DNA of 61,758 bases. Origin: Lutibacter sp. Its GTDB lineage: Bacteria; Bacteroidota; Bacteroidia; Flavobacteriales; Flavobacteriaceae. The notes beneath the pieces are model-generated. The model ran no database searches and was not told the DNA's origin. It worked only from the letters and a program-made list of their open reading frames with translations. The position numbers were made by a program, and so were the translations under genes. Numbering within the stretch: the first letter of the stretch is position 1; each line of letters opens with the position of its first letter. This document shows, in pieces, positions 8,258 to 16,684 of the stretch. The stretch lies in NCBI RefSeq assembly GCF_016342705.1, contig NZ_JAEINV010000006.1:167344-229101 (forward strand), in the 5' to 3' direction.

Positions 8258-10717
8258 ATGAAAAAACTACTTATTTCAATTATTTTTCTTTTAACAATAG
8301 GAATTTCAGCAACTAAAGCACAACAAATTGTTTCTCCATCAGAATTTTTAGGCTATGAATTAGGATCTCGTTTTACTAACCACCTTAAAATTGTTGATTA
8401 TTTCTCTTATATAAGTGCTAATTCTAGCAATGTAATTGTTGAAAAATATGGGATGACAAATGAAAACAGGCCGTTGTTTATCTCTTATATTTCTTCTGAA
8501 GAAAACATAAAAAACTTAGAACAAATTAGACAAGATAATTTAAGTAGAACCAAAATTTCAAATGGAAATATACCAACTAAAATATCAATAGTTTGGCTCA
8601 GTTATAATGTTCATGGAAACGAAGCTTCCAGCACAGAAGCCTCAATGGCAACGCTATATAAACTAATTACAGAAAATAAAGATTGGTTGCAAAATACTGT
8701 AGTAATTATTGATCCTTGCTTAAATCCTGATGGAAGAGATCGCTATGTTAATTGGTTTAATCAAGTTAAAAATACGCCCTACACTGCAAATCCTGATGCT
8801 ATTGAACATAACGAGCCTTGGCCTGGCGGAAGACCAAACCATTATTTATTTGATTTAAATAGAGATTGGGCTTGGGCAACACAAGTAGAAACACAACAAC
8901 GAATAAAAATTTATAATAAATGGATGCCACAAATTCATGTAGATTTTCACGAACAATTTGTGAATAATCCTTATTATTTTGCACCAGCTGCAGAACCTTC
9001 ACATGAAATAATTACCAATTGGCAAAGAGAATTTCAAAGTGAAATTGGGAAAAATCACGCAAAATATTTTGATAAAAATGGGTGGCGTTATTTTACCAAA
9101 GAAGCGTTTGATTTATTGTACCCTAGTTATGGCGATAGTTATCCAATGTTTATGGGTGCTATTGGAATGACCTACGAACAAGCAGGACACGGAAAAGCTG
9201 GTTTAGGAATACTTATAGAAAATAATTCAGAACTAACTTTAAAAGATAGAATTGAACACCATACTACAACTGGTTTATCTACTATCGAAATGGCCGCTAA
9301 AAATACTTCTAAATTGATTGCTGAATTTGAAAAGTTTTTTGATAATTCAAAAATGGAAGTTAAAAATTACATTTTAAAAGGTGATTTTTCTAAGATCTCA
9401 AGTTTAACCAAATTATTAGACCAACACGAAATTAATTATTTTTCGGCGAAAGAAAATACTGTAAAAGCATATGATTATTATTCTAAAAACACTAAAAATA
9501 TACAAATTACCAAAAACGATTTAATTGTTCCTACAAACCAACCAAAAGGTAAAATGATGAAGGTTTTATTTGAACCAGAAACTAAACTAATGGATTCATT
9601 AACCTATGATATTACCGCTTGGAGCTTACCTTTTGCTTATGGATTACAAGGTTTTTCTACCAATAGTGAATTAACAACTTCAAAATTTTTAAGTGAAGAA
9701 AATAAAAAAACAAATACTGTTGAAAATGCCTATGCCTATATACATAAATGGAATGCCATTTCTGATGCCGCTTTTTTAGGAACATTAATAACTCATAAAA
9801 TAAATGTCCGTTATAGTAATGCTGATTTTTCAATTGAAGGAAATAATTACACCAAAGGAAGTTTAGTTATTCTAAAAAATGACAATGAACATCTTGATAA
9901 TTTTAATAAGCTAATTAACACAATTTCAACAAATTTAAATGAAACTATAACAGCAGTTTCCTCAGGTTTTGTTGAATCTGGTTTTGATTTTGGCTCTTCA
10001 AATTACACATTTATAAAACCAAAAAATGTGGTGTTATTATCTGGTGAAACCATTTCTCCTTATAGTTTTGGAGAAGTTTGGCACTTTTTTGAAACACAGT
10101 TAAAATATCCGGTTACTGTTTTAAATAGTTCCTCTATTGGTAGCGTTAATTTATTAAAATATAACGTGCTTATTTTACCTGAAGGTTATGCTGCAAAAAA
10201 TGAAGAACTAGAAAGCATCACTGAATTTACTAAAAATGGTGGAAACGTAATTGCTATTGGTAGTGCTCTTAACAATTTTTCAGACAAAAAAGACTTTTTA
10301 TTAAAAATGAAAAAGGACACAATTACTGATAAAAAAACACCAAATTTAGTTCCGTTTAAACAGCAAGAAAGAAACTACTTAAACAACATTATTACGGGTA
10401 GTATTTTCAAAAGTATAATTGATACTACTCACCCATTAGCCTTTGGCTACGATTCTTTTTATTATAGTTTAAAATTAAGTGGAACCTCCTATAAATTATT
10501 TAATGAAGGTATAAATGTTGGCTATTTCCCGGAAAATGCAACTAACATTTCTGGTTTTGCGGGTTCTAAAGCGCTAAAAGATATTTCTAATTCTTTATTA
10601 TTTGGAATTGAAAATAAAGGAAAAGGACAACTTATTTATATGGTTGACAATCCATTATTTAGATCGTTTTGGGAAAATGGAAAACTATTTTTTGCAAATG
10701 CAGTATTTTTAAACTAA
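8258..10717 (+). CDS. Secreted M14-family zinc carboxypeptidase
   Basis: An 819-residue exported metallopeptidase. The signal peptide MKKLLISIIFLLTIGISATKAQ probably ends after about residue 21. The M14 fold occupies about 30-330. Zinc ligands are His119 and Glu122 (NVHGNEASS), with the third His most likely His231 in HVDFHEQ. NPDGRDRY and DLNRDW are the substrate-carboxylate binding region, and the catalytic Glu lies in GMTYEQAGHG at about 306. The rest (about 340-819) is a long C-terminal region common in Bacteroidota M14 proteins. It contains a glutamine-amidotransferase-like stretch, with VLLSGETISPYSFGEVWHFFE and a loop LPEGYAAKNEELESITEFTK. It likely digests peptides in the periplasm or outside the cell. 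No T9SS C-terminal sorting signal is evident. Confidence 0.9.
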   Translation: MKKLLISIIFLLTIGISATKAQQIVSPSEFLGYELGSRFTNHLKIVDYFSYISANSSNVIVEKYGMTNENRPLFISYISSEENIKNLEQIRQDNLSRTKISNGNIPTKISIVWLSYNVHGNEASSTEASMATLYKLITENKDWLQNTVVIIDPCLNPDGRDRYVNWFNQVKNTPYTANPDAIEHNEPWPGGRPNHYLFDLNRDWAWATQVETQQRIKIYNKWMPQIHVDFHEQFVNNPYYFAPAAEPSHEIITNWQREFQSEIGKNHAKYFDKNGWRYFTKEAFDLLYPSYGDSYPMFMGAIGMTYEQAGHGKAGLGILIENNSELTLKDRIEHHTTTGLSTIEMAAKNTSKLIAEFEKFFDNSKMEVKNYILKGDFSKISSLTKLLDQHEINYFSAKENTVKAYDYYSKNTKNIQITKNDLIVPTNQPKGKMMKVLFEPETKLMDSLTYDITAWSLPFAYGLQGFSTNSELTTSKFLSEENKKTNTVENAYAYIHKWNAISDAAFLGTLITHKINVRYSNADFSIEGNNYTKGSLVILKNDNEHLDNFNKLINTISTNLNETITAVSSGFVESGFDFGSSNYTFIKPKNVVLLSGETISPYSFGEVWHFFETQLKYPVTVLNSSSIGSVNLLKYNVLILPEGYAAKNEELESITEFTKNGGNVIAIGSALNNFSDKKDFLLKMKKDTITDKKTPNLVPFKQQERNYLNNIITGSIFKSIIDTTHPLAFGYDSFYYSLKLSGTSYKLFNEGINVGYFPENATNISGFAGSKALKDISNSLLFGIENKGKGQLIYMVDNPLFRSFWENGKLFFANAVFLN

Positions 10718-10719
10718 AC

Positions 10720-10749
10720 AAAAAAAGCGAGCTAATGCTCGCTTTTTTT
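10720..10749. terminator. Bidirectional terminator between the M14 peptidase gene and rimO
   Basis: The perfect stem GCGAGC-taat-GCTCGC is flanked by an A-run on the left and a T-run on the right, so it can serve both convergent genes. Confidence 0.9.
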
Positions 10750-10762
10750 GTTTCTATATTTC

Positions 10763-12073
10763 TTAAACCGGCTCGCCGTATAAGTCAAATTCCGTAGCTT
10801 CTGTAATTTTTATATTGGCAAATTTACCAACTTGCACATAATGTTTTGTGGCATCAATTAAAACTTCATTATCAACATCAGGTGAATCAAATTCGGTTCT
10901 TCCAACAAACATATTTCCATCTTTTCTATCGATAATTACTTTAAATGTTTTTCCAATTTTCTCCTGATTTAAATCCCAAGAAATTTGACTTTGTAATTCC
11001 ATAATATCATTTACACGTTGTTGTTTTATCTCTTCCGGAACATCATCTTCTAAATTTGCTGCGTGTGTATTTTCTTCATGTGAATACGCAAAAGCACCCA
11101 AACGTTCAAATCGCATTTCTTGTACCCAATCTTTTAATTCTTGAAAATTCTCTTCAGTCTCACCAGGATAACCAACAATTAAAGTGGTTCTAATAGCCAT
11201 ATTTGGAACCGACTTTCTGAATTCTGCAATTAAATTAGTTGTTTTTTCATGTGACGTTCCTCTTCGCATAGACTTCAAAATGTCATCATTTATATGCTGT
11301 AAAGGAATATCTAAATAATTACACACTTTTGGTTCATTATGAATTACTTCCAACACATCTAAAGGAAAACCTGTTGGAAATGCATAATGTAAACGAATCC
11401 ATTCAATTCCATCAATTTTAACCAATTCTTTTAACAAATCTGCCAATGCACGTTTTTTATAAATATCTAAACCGTAATAGGTTAAATCTTGCGCAATTAA
11501 AATAAGTTCTTTAATTCCTTTTTTTGCCAATTTAGTAGCTTCAATCACCAAATTTTCTATTGGTGTTGAAACATTTCCACCACGCATTAAAGGAATGGCA
11601 CAAAAAGAACAAGGTCTGTCACAACCTTCAGCAATTTTTAAATATGCATAATGGGTTGGTGTTGTTGTTAAACGCTCTCCTATTAATTCGTGCTTGTAAT
11701 CTGCATCTAAAACTTTTAATAAATTAGGCAAATCGTGCGTTCCAAAATACTCATCAACATTTGGAATTTCTTTTTGCAAATCCGGCTTGTAACGCTCACT
11801 TAAACAACCACTTACATAAACCCTATCTACTTCTCCTAATTCCTTTTTATTTACATAATGTAAAATAGTATTGATAGATTCTTCCTTAGCATCTCCAATA
11901 AAACCACACGTATTTATTACAACAATGTTTCCGTCATCATTTTCATCTTCGTGAACCACATTTTTGTTATTAGCTTTTAATTGTCCCATTAAAACTTCAC
12001 TATCGTAAACGTTTTTAGAACATCCTAATGTTACTACGTTAATTTTATTTTCTTTCTTAGATTTTGTACGCAC
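10763..12073 (-). CDS. rimO: Ribosomal protein S12 methylthiotransferase RimO
   Basis: Radical-SAM enzyme that adds a methylthio group to a conserved Asp of ribosomal protein S12. The N-terminal UPF0004 domain supplies cluster Cys at 18 (LGCSKNVYDSE), 56 (NTCGF) and 90 (SGCLSERY). The radical-SAM cluster is C151-x3-C155-x2-C158 in EGCDRPCSFCAIP. A C-terminal TRAM domain holds TFKVIIDRKDGNMFVGRTEFDSPDVD. LGCSKN and FDSPDVD separate RimO from MiaB. Length is 436 with a GTG start at 12073, about 24 bases after the predicted transcription start. Confidence 0.95.
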   Translation of the reverse strand: MRTKSKKENKINVVTLGCSKNVYDSEVLMGQLKANNKNVVHEDENDDGNIVVINTCGFIGDAKEESINTILHYVNKKELGEVDRVYVSGCLSERYKPDLQKEIPNVDEYFGTHDLPNLLKVLDADYKHELIGERLTTTPTHYAYLKIAEGCDRPCSFCAIPLMRGGNVSTPIENLVIEATKLAKKGIKELILIAQDLTYYGLDIYKKRALADLLKELVKIDGIEWIRLHYAFPTGFPLDVLEVIHNEPKVCNYLDIPLQHINDDILKSMRRGTSHEKTTNLIAEFRKSVPNMAIRTTLIVGYPGETEENFQELKDWVQEMRFERLGAFAYSHEENTHAANLEDDVPEEIKQQRVNDIMELQSQISWDLNQEKIGKTFKVIIDRKDGNMFVGRTEFDSPDVDNEVLIDATKHYVQVGKFANIKITEATEFDLYGEPV

Positions 12074-12101
12074 AAATTTTGTATTTTGAATTATATTTTT
12101 G

Positions 12102-12109
12102 CAAAAGTA
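12102..12109 (-). promoter_or_regulatory. -7 box for rimO
   Basis: TACTTTTG on the minus strand, an exact TAnnTTTG match 29 bases upstream of the GTG start. Confidence 0.45.
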
Positions 12110-12170
12110 ATCAAACCTTTTTAAATAAGTTTAGTCTAATTATAAACACCAATATTTTAACTATTTATCT

Positions 12171-13232
12171 ATGAAGAAAAACATGACAATTTTAATCCTA
12201 ATTATTGTTTTTTTATCCTGTTCTACAAGTGATGAATCGTCAGAAGCAAACCAATCACTTTATTTTCCGCCAATTTCAGGAAGCACTTGGGAAACAATTT
12301 CACCTTCTGAATTAAATTGGAATGAAGCTGAAATTGAACCATTACTCAACTATTTGGAAGATAAAAACACAAAATCGTTTATAATTTTATACAATGGACG
12401 GATTGTTATTGAAAAATATTTTGGTGATCATTCCGTATCAAAACCGTGGTATTGGGCAAGTGCAGGAAAAACGTTAACCTCAATTATGACAGGTATTGCA
12501 GAAGAAAAAGGTCTGTTAAATATTAATAATAAAGTTTCAAACTATTTAGGAACTGGATGGACAAGTGCGCCAATTGCAAAAGAAAATTTAATCACTTGCA
12601 AACATTTATTAACTATGACATCTGGTTTAGATGATAACTTAGGTGATAATGTTGACACAACAAATTTACAGTACTTGGCAGATGCTGGAGAAAGATGGGC
12701 TTACCATAATGTGTATGTAAAATTACAAGCTATTATTGAAGTAACTTCACAACAAACATTCTCCACTTTTTTTAATACAAACTTGAGAGATAACATTGGA
12801 ATGACAGGAACTTGGTTGCAAACTGGTGATTTTAGTGTTTATTATAGTACTGCAAGAAGTATGGCCAGATTTGGATTATTAGCTTTGAATAATGGAACTT
12901 GGAACAATACAAAAATTGTAAACGAAAACTTTTTTTTAAATTCTGTGAATACATCACAAAATATAAATCTGGCATACGGATATTTATGGTGGTTAAACGG
13001 AAAATCAAGTTACCATTTACCACAGTCTCAATTTGAATTTCAAGGAAAATTAATTCCAAACGCACCAAATGATATGTACGCAGCTTTAGGAAAAAATGAC
13101 CAAAAAATATACGTGGCACCAAGTAAAAAGCTGGTAATTATTAGAATGGGTGATAGTGCTGATGAGACAAATTTTGCCCTTTCTAATTTTGATAATGACC
13201 TTTGGGCTAAAATTAATTTAGTTATAAATTAA
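12171..13232 (+). CDS. Serine hydrolase lipoprotein (beta-lactamase family)
   Basis: 353 residues. A lipoprotein signal ends at VFLSC (Cys17). The class C beta-lactamase/DD-peptidase fold is shown by the nucleophile motif S97-A-G-K100 (WASAGKTLTSIMTG), a YHN motif in ERWAYHNVYVKLQ that fits YxN, and a C-terminal AALGKNDQKIYVAP strand where the third motif should lie, with the usual HxG not obvious. The WLQTGDFSVYYSTARSMARFGLLAL stretch is typical of hydrolases that act on esters or amides rather than antibiotics. It is probably anchored in the outer membrane or periplasm. Its stop is only 4 bases from the stop of the convergent amidase gene, with no hairpin between. Confidence 0.85.
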   Translation: MKKNMTILILIIVFLSCSTSDESSEANQSLYFPPISGSTWETISPSELNWNEAEIEPLLNYLEDKNTKSFIILYNGRIVIEKYFGDHSVSKPWYWASAGKTLTSIMTGIAEEKGLLNINNKVSNYLGTGWTSAPIAKENLITCKHLLTMTSGLDDNLGDNVDTTNLQYLADAGERWAYHNVYVKLQAIIEVTSQQTFSTFFNTNLRDNIGMTGTWLQTGDFSVYYSTARSMARFGLLALNNGTWNNTKIVNENFFLNSVNTSQNINLAYGYLWWLNGKSSYHLPQSQFEFQGKLIPNAPNDMYAALGKNDQKIYVAPSKKLVIIRMGDSADETNFALSNFDNDLWAKINLVIN

Positions 13233-13236
13233 CCAA

Positions 13237-14886
13237 CTATTTATAATTTTTAGGTTGTTTTCTAACTTTTGAAAGTTGCTCAAACGCATAACCCATTTGC
13301 AATAATTTTTGCTCTTGAAAAGGTTTGGCAATAAATGTTAAACTTATTGGTTCACCTGATTTTTCATACCCCATTGGAACAGCTAAACAAGGATATTTGG
13401 CTACAGCGGCAAAACCTGCATGATAATTATTAATAGACAACACCGCATCTAAATTTAAAGAATCCATTGGTTCATTAAAAAATTGTTTGCCAGTTGCATT
13501 TAAATTACTTTTTATAACTTCAAGTTCAGCGATTGTTGTAGAATCTTGCACAATTCCTTCAAATAATTGTTGCCCATAAGGAGCTCTTTGTAATGAATCT
13601 TTTAAATTAATTTGAATAATATCTTCAATAGATTTTATTTTTAAATTTTTATCGGCACATGCACTTAAATATTTTGGCAAGTCATATTTCATATCAATAT
13701 TTAACAAGGTTAAAAAACCATCTAATTGCAATTTAAGTGGTTCAAAATCAACTATTACGGCTCCAGCCTTTTGTAATAAATCAACATTTTTTTTGTAAAT
13801 AGAATCAGACATAAGATCTTTTATCACTCCTAGCCTTCTCCCTTTAATAGTGGCTGATTTTAAATCTTTTATATAATCTACTGTAACATCAACATTTAAC
13901 GTTGTAACATCTTCATTATCAACACCTGTCATGGCTGCTAAAAAAATAGCATTATCAATCACACTTTTTGTCATTGGTCCAGGCGTATCCAATGTACTAG
14001 ATATAGGTACAATTCCTGTTCTGCTTAACAAACCAATAGTAGGTTTTAAACCAACAACAGAGTTTTTGCTTGAAGGTGATAATATTGAACCAGATGTTTC
14101 TGTTCCAACTGCAGCTACTGCATAATTTGCAGCAACACTTACACCACTTCCAGAACTAGATCCACCAGTTTCAAACAATTTTCTTCCATATGGATTTAAT
14201 GTTTGTCCACCAACAGCACTATACCCAAGCGGACAACCGTCACAAAAATAATAGGCCCATTCACTTAAGTTTGCTTTACCCAAAATTAAAGCGCCGTTAT
14301 CCTTTAACTTTTTTACAATAAAAGCATCATCCGTAGTACTATTTTCTTTTAATGCAAAAGCACCAGCGGTAGTAGGCATTCCAATAGTATTTATGTTATC
14401 TTTCAATAAAATTGGCAAACCGTATAATGTGTATTTTATGTCCTTAGGTTTGTTTTTATCTTTAGTTCGTGCTTCAGCAACAATGTTCGGATTTAATGAG
14501 ATAATACTATGCAATACTAAATCATTTGAACTTTCAAACTTTCTAATTCTGTATAAATAGAAAAGTACAATTTTTTCGTAGGATAAAATACCATTCGAAA
14601 CTGATTCCTGAATGGACGGTATATCTTTTTCAATAATATAAGGAAGTAAATTCTGATATTCTTTTTCAGAAAAATAAGCCAAATCATTTTCAAAAGGTTT
14701 AAAAACAGCATTCATATCTAAATATTTAGACTGAATCAATTTAAATTTCATTCTTTCTATTTCATGATTTTGTTGTTTAGCAATTTCAGAGGACTCATCA
14801 ACTTTGTTAAAAATAACAGGTAGTTCTCTTTGTTTACATGAAATTGATAAAAATAAGATCGCCACAATTAAAAATATATGTTTCAT
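13237..14886 (-). CDS. Amidase-signature lipoprotein
   Basis: 549 residues. The lipobox ends at SISC (Cys17). The amidase signature fold is clear: catalytic Lys162 in LPILLKDNINT, cis-Ser in the GGSSSGSG loop (about 241-248) and nucleophile Ser267 in GTETSGSILSP. GLKPTIGLLSRTGIVPIS and DTPGPMTKSV are standard downstream blocks. It differs from GatA by its lipoprotein signal and by an extra N-terminal helical segment of about 100 residues, as in secreted amidases of peptide or amino-acid catabolism. The exact amide substrate is unknown. The ftsY terminator lies upstream, so it must have its own promoter, which I could not identify. Confidence 0.88.
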   Translation of the reverse strand: MKHIFLIVAILFLSISCKQRELPVIFNKVDESSEIAKQQNHEIERMKFKLIQSKYLDMNAVFKPFENDLAYFSEKEYQNLLPYIIEKDIPSIQESVSNGILSYEKIVLFYLYRIRKFESSNDLVLHSIISLNPNIVAEARTKDKNKPKDIKYTLYGLPILLKDNINTIGMPTTAGAFALKENSTTDDAFIVKKLKDNGALILGKANLSEWAYYFCDGCPLGYSAVGGQTLNPYGRKLFETGGSSSGSGVSVAANYAVAAVGTETSGSILSPSSKNSVVGLKPTIGLLSRTGIVPISSTLDTPGPMTKSVIDNAIFLAAMTGVDNEDVTTLNVDVTVDYIKDLKSATIKGRRLGVIKDLMSDSIYKKNVDLLQKAGAVIVDFEPLKLQLDGFLTLLNIDMKYDLPKYLSACADKNLKIKSIEDIIQINLKDSLQRAPYGQQLFEGIVQDSTTIAELEVIKSNLNATGKQFFNEPMDSLNLDAVLSINNYHAGFAAVAKYPCLAVPMGYEKSGEPISLTFIAKPFQEQKLLQMGYAFEQLSKVRKQPKNYK

Positions 14887-14911
14887 TTTAAATAATTTAA
14901 CATTAAAGATA

Positions 14912-14950
14912 AAAAAAAGACCTTTAATGTTTTACAAAAAAGGTCTTTTT
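14912..14950 (-). terminator. Terminator after ftsY
   Basis: AAAAGACCTTT and AAAGGTCTTTT form a long stem around a loop of about 13 bases. It follows the ftsY stop on the minus strand. Confidence 0.7.
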
Positions 14951-14967
14951 AAAATTTTAATTTATTA

Positions 14968-15921
14968 TTAGTTGAAAAAAGAATCTACAAATTCAATTTT
15001 ATTAAATACTTGTAAATCATCAATTTTTTCACCAACTCCAATATATTTTACTGGAATTTGAAACTGGTCTGAAATACCAATAACAACACCACCTTTTGCG
15101 GTTCCATCTAATTTTGTAACTGCTAATGAAGTAACCTCTGTTGCTTTTGTAAACTGTTTAGCTTGTTCAAAAGCATTTTGACCAGTTGATCCATCTAATA
15201 CCAATAAAACTTCATGTGGAGCATCTTCAACAACCTTTTGCATTACACGTTTAATTTTTGTTAACTCATTCATTAAATTAACTTTATTGTGTAGTCTTCC
15301 AGCGGTGTCAATTATAACAACATCAGAATTTTGCGCAACTGCTGATTTTAAAGTATCAAAAGCCACAGAAGCAGGATCACTTCCCATTTCTTGACGAACA
15401 ATAGGAACTCCTACTCTATCTGCCCAAACTTGTAATTGATCAATTGCAGCTGCTCTAAAAGTATCAGCAGCTCCTAAAACTACTTTTTTACCATTTTTAT
15501 TAAACTGAGCTGCTAATTTTCCAATAGTGGTAGTTTTTCCTACACCATTTACACCAACAACCATAATAATATACGGTTTTTTATTAGCTGGAATTACAAA
15601 ATCTGTCTCATTCCCAACATTTGTTTCTGCTAATAATCCAGCAATTTCTTCCCGAAGAATTTTATTTAGCTCGTCTGTTCCTAAATATTTATCTTTAGCA
15701 ACACGAGCTTCAATTCTTTCAATAATTTTTAAGGTTGTATTTACGCCAACATCCGATGAAATTAAAATTTCCTCTAAATTATCTAATACATCATCATCAA
15801 CTTTTGTTTTACCAGCAACCGCTTTTGATAATTTAGAAAAAAAAGAAGTTTTACTTTTTTCTAAACCTTTATCTAAAGATTCTTTTTTCTCTTTAGAAAA
15901 TATTTTTTTGAATAAACTCAT
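14968..15921 (-). CDS. ftsY: Signal recognition particle receptor FtsY
   Basis: SRP-type GTPase that docks the SRP-ribosome complex at the inner membrane. The N domain is at about 30-100. The NG GTPase has the P-loop GVNGVGKTTT (123-132), the DTFRAAAIDQL box (153-163), IIDTAGRLHNK (G3) and TKLDGTAKGG (G4). It ends with the conserved PVKYIGVGEKIDDLQVF block. At 317 residues it lacks the long acidic A domain of enterobacterial FtsY and has only a short Lys-rich N-terminus, as usual outside proteobacteria. It is last in the minus-strand run rpmB-rpmG-DUF4295-ftsY. Its RNA partner is encoded in this window at 44401-44498. Confidence 0.96.
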   Translation of the reverse strand: MSLFKKIFSKEKKESLDKGLEKSKTSFFSKLSKAVAGKTKVDDDVLDNLEEILISSDVGVNTTLKIIERIEARVAKDKYLGTDELNKILREEIAGLLAETNVGNETDFVIPANKKPYIIMVVGVNGVGKTTTIGKLAAQFNKNGKKVVLGAADTFRAAAIDQLQVWADRVGVPIVRQEMGSDPASVAFDTLKSAVAQNSDVVIIDTAGRLHNKVNLMNELTKIKRVMQKVVEDAPHEVLLVLDGSTGQNAFEQAKQFTKATEVTSLAVTKLDGTAKGGVVIGISDQFQIPVKYIGVGEKIDDLQVFNKIEFVDSFFN

Positions 15922-15945
15922 TCTTTACAATTTATGGTATAAATA

Positions 15946-15984
15946 TAAAAAAGAAAAGCTACTCTCTATTATGAAAGTAGCCTT
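15946..15984 (-). terminator. Hairpin between the DUF4295 gene and ftsY
   Basis: On the minus strand AAGGCTACT and AGTAGCTTTT pair around a loop of about 12 bases, followed by a T-rich run. It may attenuate read-through from the ribosomal genes into ftsY rather than stop it fully. Confidence 0.5.
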
Positions 15985-16006
15985 AATATTTTAAAATGAA
16001 CAATTT

Positions 16007-16159
16007 TTATTTTTTGCTCAAAAATTCATTTACGTTTGCAGGATCTAAGATTGTCTCAACAAATGAATACGCCCCTGTTTTAGGAGATTTCACCATTTTA
16101 ATAGCTTTAGTTAATCTTTTTGCTCCAGTCTGTAATGATGCTACTGCTTTCTTTGCCAT
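16007..16159 (-). CDS. DUF4295 family small basic protein
   Basis: A 50-residue protein. It starts MAKKAVASLQTGAKRLTKA and ends with ANVNEFLSKK. It is rich in Lys, with a central KMVKSPKTGAYSF. Such proteins are encoded next to rpmG and rpmB throughout Bacteroidota and are named DUF4295. The position and basic composition suggest a ribosome-associated protein, but its role is unproven. It starts 9 bases after the rpmG stop, so it belongs to the same transcript. Confidence 0.9.
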   Translation of the reverse strand: MAKKAVASLQTGAKRLTKAIKMVKSPKTGAYSFVETILDPANVNEFLSKK

Positions 16160-16168
16160 AATCCTATA

Positions 16169-16354
16169 TTATTTAATTTCTTTATGAACTGTCATTTTCT
16201 TCATGATAGGATTGAATTTTTTAATTTCCATTCTATCAGGAGTATTTTTTTTATTCTTAGTTGTAATATATCTTGAAGTTCCTGGTAAGCCAGAAGCTTT
16301 ATGCTCAGTACACTCTAATATTACCTGAATTCTATTTCCTTTAGTCTTTGCCAT
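16169..16354 (-). CDS. rpmG: 50S ribosomal protein L33
   Basis: 61 residues with the L33 core [20 protein letters not shown]. Only one of the four zinc Cys of the C+ form survives (ILECTEH), and the second knuckle is replaced by FNPIMKK, so this is a zinc-independent C- form. A short insertion (KASGLPGTS) sits between the two halves. It lies between rpmB and the DUF4295 gene. Confidence 0.95.
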   Translation of the reverse strand: MAKTKGNRIQVILECTEHKASGLPGTSRYITTKNKKNTPDRMEIKKFNPIMKKMTVHKEIK

Positions 16355-16364
16355 TTCCTAATAA

Positions 16365-16604
16365 TTATTTTTTATAAAAACCATTATCTACTGCTTTTTT
16401 CATAACAGCTGTGATTCCTAATTTATTAATATTCTTTAAAGCAGATGTGGAAATCTTTAACGTTACCCATTTATCTTCTTCAGGAATATAAAAACGCTTT
16501 TTAATTAAATTAGCGTCAAATTTTCTTTTAGTTCTATTCATGGCGTGTGAAACATTGTTTCCAACCATTGCTTTTTTTCCAGTAAGTTCACAAACTCTTG
16601 ACAT
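16365..16604 (-). CDS. rpmB: 50S ribosomal protein L28
   Basis: 79 residues, normal for L28. It starts MSRVCELTGKKAMVGNNVSHA, followed by NRTKRKFDANLIKKRFYIPE, the family signature. It is the first gene of the minus-strand run rpmB-rpmG-DUF4295-ftsY, under a well-formed promoter. Confidence 0.97.
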   Translation of the reverse strand: MSRVCELTGKKAMVGNNVSHAMNRTKRKFDANLIKKRFYIPEEDKWVTLKISTSALKNINKLGITAVMKKAVDNGFYKK

Positions 16605-16643
16605 ATTTCTGTACCTTTATTTAGTGTTTTCTCAAACGAGATG

Positions 16644-16675
16644 CAAAATTAGAATATTCCTTCTAAATACACAAA
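16644..16675 (-). promoter_or_regulatory. Promoter of the rpmB operon
   Basis: On the minus strand TTTG (16672-16675), a 20-base spacer and TAATTTTG (16644-16651) match the full -33/-7 consensus. The predicted leader to rpmB is about 35 bases. Confidence 0.75.
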
Positions 16676-16684
16676 CTTATTTTA

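Noticed and set aside
13230..13240. Overlapping or broken gene ends between the two lipoprotein genes at 13.2 kb
   Set aside because: Both reading frames end with proper stops 4 bases apart and both proteins have full family length, so this is tight convergence and not damage.
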